A DNA stretch of 64,000 nucleotides from Halobacillus litoralis (GCF_020524085.2 NZ_CP129016.1:924001-988000), one strand, 5' to 3'. Positions 1 to 9,482 are shown, counted from the first letter of the stretch. Program-made: numbers and translations. The notes: a model not told the origin generated them from the letters alone.

Positions 1-2
1 AT

Positions 3-815
3 AATGACAACAATGAAGAAGAAGGCTACAACCCCGACGAGGTTGTACAAGTTCCTGTCGAACGCGTACAGCCCAACCGTTACCAACCTCGAGCGATATT
101 CAACAACGAGAAGATTAGCGAACTCGCCCAGACGATACATACGCATGGGATGATTCAGCCGATCGTTCTCCGTCGGTTAAACGAAGAAGAGTATGAATTG
201 ATCGCCGGTGAACGTAGGTGGCGTGCCGTCCAGTCTCTGGGCTGGGAAACGGTCCCTGCGATTATCCGCGAGATGAATGATTCACAAACGGCCTCTGTTG
301 CTCTTATTGAAAACTTGCAGCGGGAGGAGCTGACTGTGATTGAAGAAGCAGTCGCCTATGCAAAGCTTTTGGAACTGCACCAGATTACGCAGGAAGCCCT
401 AGCGCAACGGCTGGGAAAAAGTCAATCGACCATTGCGAATAAATTGCGTCTTTTAAAATTACCGGAGTCTGTTCAACAGGCCGTTATGGATAAGAAGATT
501 ACGGAACGCCATGCACGCGCCTTAATTGCTTTAAAAGATGAGGAACAGCAGGAAAAGATTTTGACAGAAATCATCGAAAAGCAGTTGAACGTGAAGCAGA
601 CCGAAGAGCGGATTGCTAAATTGAATGACCCGGCACCAAAGAAAAAGAAACCGAAGATGAAAGGCGTCAATAAGGACATGCGAATTGCGATGAATACCAT
701 TCGCCAATCTTTGACAATGGTGACGGATACAGGGATCGATTTAGAAACGGACGAAGAAGACCACGATGAATATTATCAGATTACAATTAAGATTCCGAAA
801 GGTAAGAAAAAATAG
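3..815 (+). CDS. noc: Nucleoid occlusion protein Noc (5' end cut by window)
   Basis: ParB-family DNA- and membrane-binding protein that stops division septa forming over the nucleoid. The frame is open from the left edge, so the true start lies outside; the first methionine in view (position 150) is internal, because the residues before it ([17 protein letters not shown]) are conserved Noc sequence. Visible are the ParB-type CTP-binding motif GERRWRA, a helix-turn-helix region ([20 protein letters not shown]) and the C-terminal NTIRQSL segment typical of Noc. It is distinguished from Spo0J by this C-terminus and by lying upstream of soj-spo0J, as in Bacillus. It has its own terminator. Confidence 0.96.
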   Translation, partial: NDNNEEEGYNPDEVVQVPVERVQPNRYQPRAIFNNEKISELAQTIHTHGMIQPIVLRRLNEEEYELIAGERRWRAVQSLGWETVPAIIREMNDSQTASVALIENLQREELTVIEEAVAYAKLLELHQITQEALAQRLGKSQSTIANKLRLLKLPESVQQAVMDKKITERHARALIALKDEEQQEKILTEIIEKQLNVKQTEERIAKLNDPAPKKKKPKMKGVNKDMRIAMNTIRQSLTMVTDTGIDLETDEEDHDEYYQITIKIPKGKKK

Positions 816-826
816 TAGCCTGAACG

Positions 827-861
827 ACCCATCTTGACGTTTGTGGAGATGGGGCTTTTTT
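827..861 (+). terminator. Terminator after noc
   Basis: Stem CCCATCT (828-834) pairs with AGATGGG (847-853) and is followed by a run of T. It separates noc from soj. Confidence 0.8.
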
Positions 862-931
862 TAAGTCATTTTACCTAATGCTTTCAATAAAATGGTAGAA
901 TGATAAAAAAGATAGTGAGGCAGGTGACATC

Positions 932-1705
932 ATGGGGAAAGTGATTTCAATCGCCAATCAAAAAGGCGGGGTCGGAAAAACGACAACGGCCGTTAATTTA
1001 AGTGCATGTCTGGCACACTTGGATAATAAAGTCCTTTTGGTGGATATTGATCCTCAAGGCAATGCGACAAGTGGAATTGGTGTAGAAAAAGGAGATATGG
1101 ATCGATGTGTCTATGACGTACTTGTGGATGATGTGAAAGCGGATGATGTCAAAACGAGTACGGTTGTAAATAATCTTGATACCATCCCAGCGACGATTCA
1201 ATTAGCTGGAGCAGAAATAGAATTGGTCCCGATTATTTCCCGGGAAGTAAAGTTAAAGAAAGCACTGGATGAAATTAAAAGCGAGTATGATTATGTTATT
1301 ATCGACTGCCCCCCTTCTCTTGGTCTTCTAACCCTGAATGCATTAACCGCCTCTGATTCCGTCATCATCCCTGTACAATGTGAGTATTATGCGCTGGAAG
1401 GCTTAAGTCAGCTTTTGAATACGGTGCGTCTCGTACAAAAGCATATGAACCATGACTTGATGATTGAAGGTGTACTTATGACGATGCTGGATGCCCGTAC
1501 GAATCTCGGTATCCAAGTCATTGAGGAAGTGAAAAAATACTTTCGGGATCGTGTTTATCGATCAATTATCCCTCGGAATGTCCGTCTCAGCGAAGCCCCT
1601 AGTCACGGCAGACCGGCGATTCTTTATGATGCAAAATCCCGTGGCGCAGAAGTATATTTAGATTTAGCAAAGGAAGTGATTGTGAATGCCGAAAGGGTTA
1701 GGTAG
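932..1705 (+). CDS. soj: Chromosome partitioning ATPase Soj (ParA)
   Basis: ParA-type ATPase of the chromosome segregation system and, in Bacillus, a regulator of DnaA at oriC. The 257-residue protein has the deviant Walker A motif KGGVGKTT near residues 11-18, the DPQGNATSG switch region and the DCPPSLG Walker B segment. Its last codons overlap the start of spo0J by 20 nt, which indicates translational coupling in one operon. Length and order match the Bacillus soj-spo0J pair. Confidence 0.97.
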   Translation: MGKVISIANQKGGVGKTTTAVNLSACLAHLDNKVLLVDIDPQGNATSGIGVEKGDMDRCVYDVLVDDVKADDVKTSTVVNNLDTIPATIQLAGAEIELVPIISREVKLKKALDEIKSEYDYVIIDCPPSLGLLTLNALTASDSVIIPVQCEYYALEGLSQLLNTVRLVQKHMNHDLMIEGVLMTMLDARTNLGIQVIEEVKKYFRDRVYRSIIPRNVRLSEAPSHGRPAILYDAKSRGAEVYLDLAKEVIVNAERVR

Positions 1706-2534
1706 CAAAGGCCACGAGGCTTTAGGCGCTTTTTTCAACAACCAGACATCAACAGAAGAAATACAACATATAGCGATCAAAGACTGTCGTCCGAACCCTT
1801 ACCAACCTCGCAAACAATTTGAACAAGAAGCTTTGGAAGAATTGAGACAATCCATTGCAGAACACGGCATCCTGCAACCTTTAATTGTGAGGAAGAGCAT
1901 CAAAGGTTATGAAATTGTTGTCGGGGAGCGTCGTTTTCGCGCAGCCCAAAAAGCCGGTCTCACTCATGTGCCTGCTATTGCCAGGGAAATGACAGATGAA
2001 CAAATGATGGAAATCGCTTTATTAGAGAACTTACAGAGAGAAGATCTTTCCCCTATCGAAGAGGCAAAGTCTTATGAACAACTGATTGAAGATCTCGGTG
2101 TCACACAGGGTGAGCTATCCAAACGCTTAGGGAAAAGCCGCTCCCATATCGCGAACCTTATCCGCCTCTTAGCTTTGCCTAAAGCGGTGACAGATAAAAT
2201 TAATGAAGGTACCCTATCCATGGGGCATGGACGTGCCTTATTAGGTGTGAAGGATCAAGATTTACAATTGGAACTGCTGAAAAAAATTGAAGCAGAATCT
2301 CTGAACGTTCGTCAGGTGGAACGGTTGATTCAGGAGATGACGAATCGGCCTTCGAAAAAGAAAGACAAGAAACCTCGGGATATTTTTTTACAGGAACGTG
2401 AGTTGAATTTGAAAGAACGCTTGGGGACAGGCGTAAAGATCCATAAAGGAAAACGTAAAGGCAAAATTGAAATCGAGTTTACGAACAATGAAGATTTAGA
2501 ACGGATTATCGATTTGTTTGCCGGTAAAGAGTGA
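1686..2534 (+). CDS. spo0J: Chromosome partitioning protein Spo0J (ParB)
   Basis: ParB-family CTPase clamp that loads at parS sites, recruits SMC and works with Soj. The 282-residue protein shows the CTP-binding motif GERRFRAAQ, the ENLQRED segment and a helix-turn-helix ([21 protein letters not shown] region). It starts inside the end of soj. One good parS site is present in this window at 27159-27174. No parS sequence was seen inside this gene, unlike B. subtilis spo0J. Confidence 0.97.
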   Translation: MPKGLGSKGHEALGAFFNNQTSTEEIQHIAIKDCRPNPYQPRKQFEQEALEELRQSIAEHGILQPLIVRKSIKGYEIVVGERRFRAAQKAGLTHVPAIAREMTDEQMMEIALLENLQREDLSPIEEAKSYEQLIEDLGVTQGELSKRLGKSRSHIANLIRLLALPKAVTDKINEGTLSMGHGRALLGVKDQDLQLELLKKIEAESLNVRQVERLIQEMTNRPSKKKDKKPRDIFLQERELNLKERLGTGVKIHKGKRKGKIEIEFTNNEDLERIIDLFAGKE

Positions 2535-2537
2535 TTG

Positions 2538-2573
2538 CTGGAGATTTGTGAGATCTCTGGTTCTTTCTTTTTT
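2538..2573 (+). terminator. Probable terminator after spo0J
   Basis: CTGGAGAT (2538-2545) can pair with ATCTCTGG (2553-2560), with two G-U pairs, followed by a T-rich tract. Moderate quality. Confidence 0.55.
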
Positions 2574-2640
2574 ATGAACCAATTCTTCTTTGTTCCCCTA
2601 TGTAAACTCAAGAAAAAGAAAAGGTAATGGAGAGAATGCG

Positions 2641-3345
2641 ATGGTTTTATTTGGAGCGTTAGTCAATGGTTTGTGTATATTTGTCGGTACATTGTTAGGG
2701 CTTTTTTTCACGAAGATACCGGAGAGGTTTAAAGAAACGGTCATGAGCGGTGTGGGGCTTGTCGTCCTTTTGATTGGCTTACAAATGGCGTTGGAAACGG
2801 AAAACATCGTCATTGTCCTGCTCAGCTTGCTTTCGGGTGCCATCATCGGTGAGGCCATCCATTTGGAAGACAAGCTTGAATACATCGGGCGTTGGATTGA
2901 AAGGAAATTTACGAAACCTAACCAAACCTCAAGCGTTGCTCAGGGCTTTATTACCGCATCGCTTATTTTTGTCATCGGTGCTCTTGCCGTGATCGGTGCC
3001 TTGGACAGTGGGCTACGTAATGATCATGAAGTGTTGATTACAAAAGCGATCATTGATGGTTTTGTTTCTCTGGTGCTGACCTCCACCCTTGGCATTGGAG
3101 TGATTTTTTCCATTATTCCTGTCGTTCTCTATGAAGGGTCTATTGCCCTTTTAGCGACACAAATCAATAACTGGGTCCCCCAACATATGCTCGATCTATT
3201 TATTATTGAAATGACGGCCACAGGTGGTTTGATGATCGTAGCGATCGGGATGAACTTGTTGAAATTAACCAAAATTCGTGTCGCGAATTTACTCCCGGCT
3301 TTACTTACGGTCGGCATCATTTTAACGATCTCACAGTGGTTTTAA
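2641..3345 (+). CDS. DUF554 family membrane protein
   Basis: Polytopic inner-membrane protein of the DUF554 (YdfK-like) family; its function is not established. The protein is 234 residues from ATG 2641, with about six to seven hydrophobic segments and the family's opening MVLFGALVNGLCIFVGTLLG. The open frame extends upstream to 2590, but the upstream residues are basic and unlike the family, so the ATG at 2641 is preferred. It follows the soj-spo0J operon after a likely terminator and converges on yyaC. Confidence 0.85.
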   Translation: MVLFGALVNGLCIFVGTLLGLFFTKIPERFKETVMSGVGLVVLLIGLQMALETENIVIVLLSLLSGAIIGEAIHLEDKLEYIGRWIERKFTKPNQTSSVAQGFITASLIFVIGALAVIGALDSGLRNDHEVLITKAIIDGFVSLVLTSTLGIGVIFSIIPVVLYEGSIALLATQINNWVPQHMLDLFIIEMTATGGLMIVAIGMNLLKLTKIRVANLLPALLTVGIILTISQWF

Positions 3346-3349
3346 GCCG

Positions 3350-3976
3350 TTACTGAATGCTTTTTTTGAACTTTGTAGAAGAGGTTGTAAAGGTGTGGAA
3401 AGGCTTCGTTTCCATATGAAGCTGTTTCCTCTTCGCTTCTGTTAATTGGATAGCTGCTGCTACTTTTGCTGCCATCTGCATGACGACGTGCAGTCTTGTA
3501 TTCTGTAAGACCACATGCTCCATAAACCCACTGACATTGACCATTCCGCTAATGTGTAGTTGACCTACAGGCGGAAGGTCTTTTTTTAATGCCGACCCCG
3601 GGTTTAACGAGCCTTTCCCAAGCACGACAGATCCGACTGAAGATGATTTTCCAAGGCATGCATCAATGGCAAGAATATAAGGGCTGGGATGGCTTTTCCT
3701 GATTTCAGCTAATCGTTCTTTCAAATTCAACGCATGCAAAGGTTCTTCAAGTGTTCCATATATATGGAACGTCTCTAGTGCATGGTCGTGGAGCATCGAA
3801 CCGACCAAAGGACCGAAAGAATCTCCTGTTGATCTGTCGGTGCCGATACAGGCGATCACGATATCTTTGGAAGATGGAAGCCACTCTTGCAAGTAAGTGC
3901 TCAACAAATCGCTCATGGCTGGATCGTCGGTGTTCACGCGTTTTTCTTCTTTTGAAAACTTGTCCTTGAAATTCAT
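3350..3976 (-). CDS. yyaC: Spore protease YyaC
   Basis: DUF1256 (YyaC) sporulation protein, structurally related to the germination protease GPR and normally expressed in sporulating cells near spo0J. The 208-residue protein contains the conserved CIGTDRSTGDSFGPLVG and AIDACLG segments. ATG 3976 is chosen over an upstream ATG at 3994 because GGAGGAG sits six bases before it on the minus strand. It is convergent with the DUF554 gene; the intergenic gap is only 4 nt. Confidence 0.9.
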   Translation of the reverse strand: MNFKDKFSKEEKRVNTDDPAMSDLLSTYLQEWLPSSKDIVIACIGTDRSTGDSFGPLVGSMLHDHALETFHIYGTLEEPLHALNLKERLAEIRKSHPSPYILAIDACLGKSSSVGSVVLGKGSLNPGSALKKDLPPVGQLHISGMVNVSGFMEHVVLQNTRLHVVMQMAAKVAAAIQLTEAKRKQLHMETKPFHTFTTSSTKFKKSIQ

Positions 3977-4065
3977 AGCTTCTCCTCCAGACACATAGTA
4001 GTAACAGTATATAAGGTTGTCCGTGGTTCTATACGTGACAAATACATAGATGTGGAGGAACGGTC

Positions 4066-5085
4066 ATGTTAAAAGCAGGGTTCAAGTGGATGTTCTTAAT
4101 CATAGGGACTATGATTGGTGCCGGATATGCTTCTGGAAGAGAACTTTGGCAGTTTTTTGGACATGACAGCAGCTTGGCGATTCTTTTGTTCTCTCTCATG
4201 TTCATCATTTCTTGTAAAGCCATACTGGATATCAGCTACAAAAAACAGACCGGACACTATTTGCCTGTTCTCCGGGCAGTTGTCGGCAAACACTTGACCG
4301 GCGTATATGACTGGATGATCATCATTTACCTTTTTACAACGACCGTCATCATGCTCGCAGGAAGCGGTGCCACTTGGCAGGCATTCAACTTTTCCTATCG
4401 AATTGGCGTCCTGGCGATAGTCATTCCTCTGATTCTTTTGTTCGTTTGGGACGTGAAAGGGATTGTCATCGTGAACAGCTTTGTTCTTCCGCTGCTCATA
4501 TCAGGTCTTTTGTTCGTGTTGATTTTATTTATCAGGGATCAGCAGCTGTCCCTTTTTGGACATGTGCATGAAATGAGTAACTGGATGTCCGCCTTTCCAT
4601 TTACGGCGTTGAACATTCTTCCACTTATTGCTGTTCTAGGTGCCATCGGTAACCAGGTTAGAAACAAAGGGGAGATTTGGATTGCAAGTGTCGGCAGCGG
4701 GGTTATTCTTGGGGCAGTTTCTTACCTTTACAACAACAGCCTGATCCAAATATCTGAAGACATCATTTTGTATGAAATCCCCCTTTTCGCGATTTTAAAA
4801 CATTACCCGTATGAAATGATGATTTTTATGTCGATCATGCTTTGGATCGCGATCTTTACGACGGCTGCTTCTGGGACGCTCGGACTTGTAACGAGATTCA
4901 GAGAATACGTGAGACAACCCCTTTGGATTCTGGCGATGGCTGTGATTGCTGTGATGCTTCCTTTTACATCATTCGGATTCTCAACACTCATTGAATATTT
5001 GTATCCGTTATACGGCATCCTTAACTTGTATGTTTTAGTTTCTCTTCTTTTATACCCGATTCTTTCCCGATTCAAAATTCGCTAG
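4066..5085 (+). CDS. YkvI-type membrane transporter-like protein
   Basis: A 339-residue polytopic membrane protein with about ten hydrophobic segments. The N-terminal GTMIGAGYASGRELWQFF matches the YkvI family, related to amino-acid/APC-type carriers and to germinant-receptor permease subunits. The substrate is unknown. GTGGAGGAACGG before ATG 4066 supplies the ribosome binding site. It lies on the opposite strand to yyaC, which starts 90 bp away, so the two are divergently transcribed. Confidence 0.82.
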   Translation: MLKAGFKWMFLIIGTMIGAGYASGRELWQFFGHDSSLAILLFSLMFIISCKAILDISYKKQTGHYLPVLRAVVGKHLTGVYDWMIIIYLFTTTVIMLAGSGATWQAFNFSYRIGVLAIVIPLILLFVWDVKGIVIVNSFVLPLLISGLLFVLILFIRDQQLSLFGHVHEMSNWMSAFPFTALNILPLIAVLGAIGNQVRNKGEIWIASVGSGVILGAVSYLYNNSLIQISEDIILYEIPLFAILKHYPYEMMIFMSIMLWIAIFTTAASGTLGLVTRFREYVRQPLWILAMAVIAVMLPFTSFGFSTLIEYLYPLYGILNLYVLVSLLLYPILSRFKIR

Positions 5086-5137
5086 AAACCTGTTAAAATA
5101 GATGTCATATTCATAGACGGAAACAGGAGGGAAAGTG

Positions 5138-6085
5138 GTGGCCGAGCCTACAAATGTGGTAGAGGATGCGAAAACGGCGGTAGAGGATGCAAAAACGCAA
5201 TGGGATGAAATTGTGGACTACGTAACGGGACCAGATCTTTGGATTACCGTAGCCCTTGGTGCAATCCGTATTGCTCTCATTATATTGGTCTCCTTTTTAG
5301 TCATTCGAATCGGAAGGAGACTCATCACCCAGTTTTTTGCCAACAAAAGACGCGGCCCTTTTCGGATTACTGAACGAAGGGAAGCCACGCTCAATAAATT
5401 GGTTTTAAACACAATGTCTTATGTTGTGTACTTTATGGCCTTCATCATGATTCTTGAAACATTCAATTTTGAAGTCGGCGCTTTACTTGCCGGAGCTGGT
5501 GTGGCAGGGCTTGCCATCGGTTTTGGAGCGCAGAACCTTGTCCGTGATATCATTTCTGGTTTCTTCATCATTTTTGAAGATCAGTTTTCTGTCGGGGATT
5601 ATATTCAAACTTCTGGTGTTGAGGGTTTTGTTGAGGAGGTCGGTCTCCGTACGACGAAAGTGAAGGCATGGACAGGTGAGGTTCATATCCTTCCTAATGG
5701 GAATGTCACACAGGTGACGAACTTTTCCATTCATAATAGTATTGCAGTTGTTGATGTAAGTATTGCTTATGAGGAAGACATCGAAGCGGCTGAAAAAGTT
5801 ATTCAGGAATTACTGAAGGAAATGCCAGCACGCTACGAATCGATACTGAATGTCCCTGAACTGCTTGGAGTTCAAACATTAGGGGCATCGGATGTGGTCA
5901 TGCGTATTATTTGTGAAGTGAATCCGATGGAGCACTGGGCAATGGCCCGGGTTCTTCGGAAAGAAGTGAAGAACAGACTCGACGCGGAAGGAATTGAGAT
6001 TCCGTTCCCTCGTATGGTCATGTATTCACGTGACGAAGAGCCGAATGAGCCCGTCCATCACGAAGAAAAAGGAGGAGTTTCCTGA
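5138..6085 (+). CDS. Small-conductance mechanosensitive channel (MscS family)
   Basis: MscS-type channel releasing solutes on hypo-osmotic shock. It shows an N-terminal soluble stretch, a membrane region, the pore-lining helix (LLAGAGVAGLAIGFGAQNLVRD) and the beta domain (FEDQFSVGDYI...VEEVGLRTTKVKAWTGEVHILPNG). Two tandem GTG codons occur at 5135 and 5138; the second gives better spacing (6 nt) from AGGAGGG. Residues near the N-terminus contain a duplicated VEDAKTA/VEDAKTQ unit encoded by an imperfect DNA repeat. The stop overlaps the next ATG by one base. Confidence 0.93.
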   Translation: MAEPTNVVEDAKTAVEDAKTQWDEIVDYVTGPDLWITVALGAIRIALIILVSFLVIRIGRRLITQFFANKRRGPFRITERREATLNKLVLNTMSYVVYFMAFIMILETFNFEVGALLAGAGVAGLAIGFGAQNLVRDIISGFFIIFEDQFSVGDYIQTSGVEGFVEEVGLRTTKVKAWTGEVHILPNGNVTQVTNFSIHNSIAVVDVSIAYEEDIEAAEKVIQELLKEMPARYESILNVPELLGVQTLGASDVVMRIICEVNPMEHWAMARVLRKEVKNRLDAEGIEIPFPRMVMYSRDEEPNEPVHHEEKGGVS

Positions 6086-6279
6086 TGGCTGATAAATCCT
6101 ATGAGTTGAATGATATTGTTCAGATGAAAAAACCTCACCCCTGCGGAGAAAATCGCTGGAAAATCATCCGTATGGGTGCTGATATCCGAATTAAATGTGA
6201 GGGATGCGGCCACAGCGTGCTCGTTCCTCGTAAGAAATTCGAAACGAAGATGAAAAAGGTTCTTGAAACAAGCGAATGA
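6085..6279 (+). CDS. yyzM: DUF951 family protein YyzM
   Basis: Small basic 64-residue protein of DUF951 (YyzM). It shows the conserved KKPHPCGENRWKI and KCEGCGHSVLVPRKKFE segments; two cysteine pairs suggest a metal- or nucleic-acid-binding fold, though this is not shown. It is translationally coupled to the MscS gene (TGATG overlap) and ends in a strong terminator. This gene pair upstream of ychF is common in Bacillaceae. Confidence 0.9.
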   Translation: MADKSYELNDIVQMKKPHPCGENRWKIIRMGADIRIKCEGCGHSVLVPRKKFETKMKKVLETSE

Positions 6280-6286
6280 TTTCATT

Positions 6287-6313
6287 CCCCTTCTGTATTC
6301 AGAGGGGGTTTTT
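6287..6313 (+). terminator. Terminator after yyzM
   Basis: CCCCTTCTG (6287-6295), loop TATT, CAGAGGGGG (6300-6308), then TTTTT. Nine-bp stem with one G-U pair. Confidence 0.9.
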
Positions 6314-6333
6314 CTGTGAGGTTATAAGAAGGA

Positions 6334-6491
6334 ATGAACAGTAAACATCGAACTATTGGAACTCTTGGTGGTATCAGGTCTCCATCATCGTTTTTTCATA
6401 CCTCGTACTAGCATGGATCACCCGCTCATTCAAAAAAGGCGCAAATACAAATAAAAAGAATGTTCTTCCTCTCTTTTTCAATAAATATTGA
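6334..6491 (+). pseudogene. Possible degraded or mis-sequenced small membrane protein
   Basis: The 6315-6557 gap has no intact gene. Reading from ATG 6334, two one-base deletions (an A near 6343, a C near 6380) would give an uninterrupted ~50-residue protein with an IELLELLVVSGLIIVFSYL hydrophobic helix, then AWITRSFKKGANTNK and stop at 6489-6491. The last part is readable without correction. The ribosome binding site (AAGAAGGA) abuts the ATG, which is unfavourable. No family is recognised. This is inference; the raw frame is broken twice. Confidence 0.3.
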
Positions 6492-6557
6492 ATTTGTTAC
6501 TGTAGAAAAAGGAGTTTTTTAGGAGATCCGACCGAAGCTTTCCCGTTTTTGCATAGG

Positions 6558-6586
6558 TTGTTATTTTCAAGTACAGAATCTATAAT
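6558..6586 (+). promoter_or_regulatory. Sigma-A promoter of ychF
   Basis: TTGTTA (6558-6563), 17-bp spacer, TATAAT (6581-6586), 52 bp before the ychF start. Confidence 0.7.
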
Positions 6587-6637
6587 TAAGTGGACTAACA
6601 TGCATGTATGTAAATCCTTAAGGAGTGAAAGTCTCAT

Positions 6638-7735
6638 ATGGCACTAACAGCAGGAATCGTAGGTTTACCGAACGTAGGGAAATCTACGTTATTTAACGCA
6701 ATTACACAAGCAGGCGCCTTGTCTGCCAACTATCCGTTCGCCACAATTGATCCGAACGTAGGGATCGTGGAAGTTCCGGATAGTCGTCTGGAGAAGCTGA
6801 CCGAGCTTGTGAACCCTAAGAAAACTGTACCGACAGCTTTTGAATTCACAGATATTGCAGGAATCGTCAAAGGCGCGAGTAAAGGGGAAGGACTAGGAAA
6901 CCAGTTCTTGTCTCATATTCGCCAGGTCGATGCGATTTGTCACGTGGTACGAGCGTTTGAAGACGAAAATATCACTCACGTATCCGGTCAGGTCGATCCG
7001 ATTACGGATATTGAAACCATCAATCTCGAGCTGATTCTGGCAGACCTTGAAACCGTGTCGAAGCGTATGGATCGTGTTGCTAAAATGGCACGTCAAAAGG
7101 ATAAAGAAGCAGTGGCTGAGTATGCAGTGCTTGAAAAACTGAAAGATGCATTGGAAGAAGAAACCCCGGCCCGTGCCGTCGAATTCAGCAGCGATCAAGA
7201 GAAGATTGTCAAAGGCCTTCATCTATTGACTTCAAAGCCCATCCTCTATGTTGCGAATGTAAGTGAAGATGAAATCGGTGAAGCTGACAACGATCGAGTG
7301 AAACAAATTCGCGAATTTGCAGCTCAAGAAAACGCGGAAGTCATCGTGGTTTGTGCAAAAATCGAATCTGAAATTGCTGAGCTTGATAACGAAGAAAAAG
7401 AAGAATTCCTTGAAGATCTAGGGATTGAAGAATCCGGTCTCGACCAACTGATTAAAGCCACTTACAACTTGCTTGGGCTGGCTACGTATTTTACTGCTGG
7501 TGAGCAGGAAGTCCGTGCGTGGACATTCAAAGAAGGTATGACCGCTCCACAGGCAGCCGGTATCATTCACACTGACTTCGAACGCGGCTTCATCCGTGCA
7601 GAGACGGTATCTTATGAGGATCTCGTGGATGCAGGATCCATGGCTGTAGCCCGTGATCGTGGCCGTGTCCGTCTAGAAGGTAAAGAGTATTTGGTGAAAG
7701 ATGGCGACGTTATCCATTTCCGTTTCAACGTATAA
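6638..7735 (+). CDS. ychF: Ribosome-associated GTPase/ATPase YchF
   Basis: Obg-family P-loop NTPase that binds ribosomes and hydrolyses ATP better than GTP. The 365-residue length is that of the family. The G1 motif GLPNVGKST is at residues 8-16, followed by the Obg-type ANYPFATIDPN switch, DIAGIVKGAS (G3), and a C-terminal TGS-like domain ending in GDVIHFRFNV. AAGGAGTG precedes the ATG. It is a single gene with its own promoter, upstream of the rpsF operon (yyaF in B. subtilis). Confidence 0.97.
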   Translation: MALTAGIVGLPNVGKSTLFNAITQAGALSANYPFATIDPNVGIVEVPDSRLEKLTELVNPKKTVPTAFEFTDIAGIVKGASKGEGLGNQFLSHIRQVDAICHVVRAFEDENITHVSGQVDPITDIETINLELILADLETVSKRMDRVAKMARQKDKEAVAEYAVLEKLKDALEEETPARAVEFSSDQEKIVKGLHLLTSKPILYVANVSEDEIGEADNDRVKQIREFAAQENAEVIVVCAKIESEIAELDNEEKEEFLEDLGIEESGLDQLIKATYNLLGLATYFTAGEQEVRAWTFKEGMTAPQAAGIIHTDFERGFIRAETVSYEDLVDAGSMAVARDRGRVRLEGKEYLVKDGDVIHFRFNV

Positions 7736-7759
7736 GCGAGGATCCTTCCGTTAAAAAGG

Positions 7760-7788
7760 TTGTAAATCTTGGACAACTTTGATACAAT
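7760..7788 (+). promoter_or_regulatory. Sigma-A promoter of rpsF-ssb-rpsR
   Basis: TTGTAA (7760-7765), 17-bp spacer, TACAAT (7783-7788). Confidence 0.72.
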
Positions 7789-7824
7789 ACTAAATTGTGA
7801 GTAATTCAATGAAGATTACTCCTT

Positions 7825-7848
7825 GCTCCTTTGATAGAAAAGGAGCCG
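7825..7848 (+). promoter_or_regulatory. Leader hairpin, possible S6:S18 autoregulatory element
   Basis: GCTCCTTT (7825-7832) pairs with AAAGGAGC (7839-7846), immediately followed by CG so that CCG lies at the base of the stem. Many rpsF leaders carry an S6:S18-binding RNA with an essential CCG. The match here is by eye only and not to the full covariance model. Confidence 0.4.
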
Positions 7849-7874
7849 TCAAGTCCATAAGGAGGTGAAAACGG

Positions 7875-8168
7875 ATGAGTAGAAAATACGAAATCATGTA
7901 TATCATCCGCCCAGACATCGAGGAGGAAGCGAAAACATCTGTCAAAGATCGTTTCAGCAAAATCCTAACAGATAACGGTGCGGAGATCGAAGAAGTTAAA
8001 GAAGTTGGCAAGCGTCGTCTTGCTTACGAAATTAACGACTACCGTGATGGGATCTATGTAACAGTTGATTTCACAGGTACACGTGAAGCAATCAACGAAT
8101 TCGACCGTCAAGCGAAGTTCACGGATGATATTATCCGCCACATCGCTGTACGCGAAGATGACAAATAA
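7875..8168 (+). CDS. rpsF: 30S ribosomal protein S6
   Basis: 97-residue small-subunit protein that binds 16S rRNA together with S18. It starts [20 protein letters not shown] and carries the conserved [17 protein letters not shown] segment. AGGAGGTG lies before the ATG. It is first in the rpsF-ssb-rpsR operon; the ssb start follows 12 nt after its stop. Confidence 0.98.
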   Translation: MSRKYEIMYIIRPDIEEEAKTSVKDRFSKILTDNGAEIEEVKEVGKRRLAYEINDYRDGIYVTVDFTGTREAINEFDRQAKFTDDIIRHIAVREDDK

Positions 8169-8180
8169 GGAGTGGTTCTG

Positions 8181-8675
8181 ATGTTAAATCGTGTCGTATT
8201 AGCCGGCAGATTGACGAAGGATCCTGATTTACGCTATACGCCAAACGGAGTAGCTGTTGCCAACTTTACAATTGCTGTTAACCGTCCTTTTTCAAATAAC
8301 TCAGGAGATCGCGATGCCGATTTCATTAACTGTGTGGTTTGGAGACGTGCGGCTGAGAACTTAGCTAACTTTATGAGTAAAGGAAGCTTAGTTGGAGTTG
8401 ATGGACGTTTACAGTCCCGCAGCTTCGATAACCAAGAAGGTAAGCGTGTATTTGTAACAGAAGTTGTTGCAGATAGCGTGCAGTTCCTAGAGTCCAAAGG
8501 TGCTTCCCAAGGTGGGGGTAACCGTGGAGGTTCAGGATACCAATCAAATCAGAATCAACAACCATCAGGAAACAACTTCGGTTCTAATAACAACAATAAC
8601 CAACAACGAAATGACGACCCATTCGCAGATAATGGGGAGCCAATCGATATATCAGATGATGATTTACCATTCTAA
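8181..8675 (+). CDS. ssb: Single-stranded DNA-binding protein
   Basis: 164-residue SSB: an OB-fold over residues 1-110 ([37 protein letters not shown]), then a flexible Gln/Asn/Gly-rich linker and the acidic tip DDDLPF that recruits replication and repair partners. ATG 8181 is chosen over an in-frame GTG at 8172 because AAGGAG lies nine bases before it and the product then begins MLNRVVLAG, as in other Firmicutes. It lies between rpsF and rpsR. Confidence 0.97.
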   Translation: MLNRVVLAGRLTKDPDLRYTPNGVAVANFTIAVNRPFSNNSGDRDADFINCVVWRRAAENLANFMSKGSLVGVDGRLQSRSFDNQEGKRVFVTEVVADSVQFLESKGASQGGGNRGGSGYQSNQNQQPSGNNFGSNNNNNQQRNDDPFADNGEPIDISDDDLPF

Positions 8676-8696
8676 ATAAAAAGGAGTGAATGCTAC

Positions 8697-8924
8697 ATGG
8701 CACGTCGTGGACGCGGAAAACGTAAAAAGGTGTGTTTCTTCACAGCTAACGGAATCACACACATCGACTTTAAAGATGTGGATTTGCTAAAACGTTTCGT
8801 TTCTGACCGTGGGAAGATCCTTCCTCGCCGAGTAACAGGAACGTCTGCAAAATATCAGCGTAAATTGACGAAAGCGATCAAACGCGCTCGTACAATGGCC
8901 CTACTTCCTTACACTACGGAGTAA
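8697..8924 (+). CDS. rpsR: 30S ribosomal protein S18
   Basis: 75-residue basic small-subunit protein, partner of S6. It contains the conserved [20 protein letters not shown] segment and ends in [20 protein letters not shown] precedes the start. It is last in the operon, with a strong terminator 16 nt downstream. Confidence 0.98.
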   Translation: MARRGRGKRKKVCFFTANGITHIDFKDVDLLKRFVSDRGKILPRRVTGTSAKYQRKLTKAIKRARTMALLPYTTE

Positions 8925-8939
8925 GAGTAGCGTCGCAAA

Positions 8940-8978
8940 CCCCTTGAGGACTCATTAGAGCCCTCAAGGGGTTTTTTT
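8940..8978 (+). terminator. Terminator of rpsF operon
   Basis: CCCCTTGAGG (8940-8949) pairs with CCTCAAGGGG (8962-8971), then seven T. Confidence 0.93.
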
Positions 8979-9023
8979 GTCGTTTGTCTTAATTAATAGG
9001 ATATGGCAGGATTATGGGTGACT

Positions 9024-9148
9024 CAGTTTCGGGGTGTTTTCGGGATTCGTTGACTTGTTTTGAGTTAGGGTGGTCGGGAAGCTACTCGCTTTCCTGCGGG
9101 GATGGCGGCAAGCCATTCCCGCGGGAGTCTCCCAGCTTCCCACCCCCC
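9024..9148. repeat. Dispersed palindromic repeat, copy A
   Basis: Begins CAGTTTCGG and folds on itself: GGGAAGCT near 9078 pairs with AGCTTCCC near 9133, and the inner CTGCGGGGATGGC pairs with GCCATTCCCGCGGG. Its left half (CAGTTTCG, ACTCGCTTTCCTG, GGGATGGCGGC) matches copy C at 28855. It has no open frame of note. It sits in the 540-bp gap between rpsR and nsrR together with copy B; nothing else is recognised in that gap. Confidence 0.7.
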
Positions 9149-9313
9149 TAATAGATATAGAGAGAAACGAATCCATTTACCAAGAAGGATTACCTTACAC
9201 AATTCTTGTAGTATAAGTGAAAAGCGTTATCAAGCTCTCACGCCAGGAATGACCGCTATGTAAATTTCCATTTATCCTTTTAACTTAAACAAACAAGCTG
9301 GATATACTCAATG

Positions 9314-9441
9314 GTTTCGAGACACTTATTAGTAAAGGGGCGGAGGGAAACGGTGAGACCCCGGAAGGAGTAGCCTGAGGAGGCTCACCGCCCGCCCCAT
9401 GGAAAGCGAACGGTCTGAAACCCACAAAAACATCTCGAAAC
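9314..9441. repeat. Dispersed palindromic repeat, copy B
   Basis: Bounded by perfect inverted ends GTTTCGAGA (9314-9322) and TCTCGAAAC (9433-9441). Internally it has GAGGCTCACCGC, GCCCCATGGAAAGCGAAC, also found in the right half of copy C. A 62-residue minus-strand open frame here is a by-product of the palindrome. Confidence 0.72.
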
Positions 9442-9482
9442 GGAGTCTTCAAGTAAAGGGAGCTCATACGCAATAATAAAAA

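Noticed and set aside
6021..6036. TTCACGTGA sequence resembling parS in the MscS gene
   Set aside because: Only the CACGTG core and a few flanking bases match; about half of the 16 positions differ from the consensus.
9211..9236. GTGAAAAGCGTTATCAAG as a cre site
   Set aside because: One base too long between the TGAAA and CGTTATCA halves; does not fit the cre consensus.
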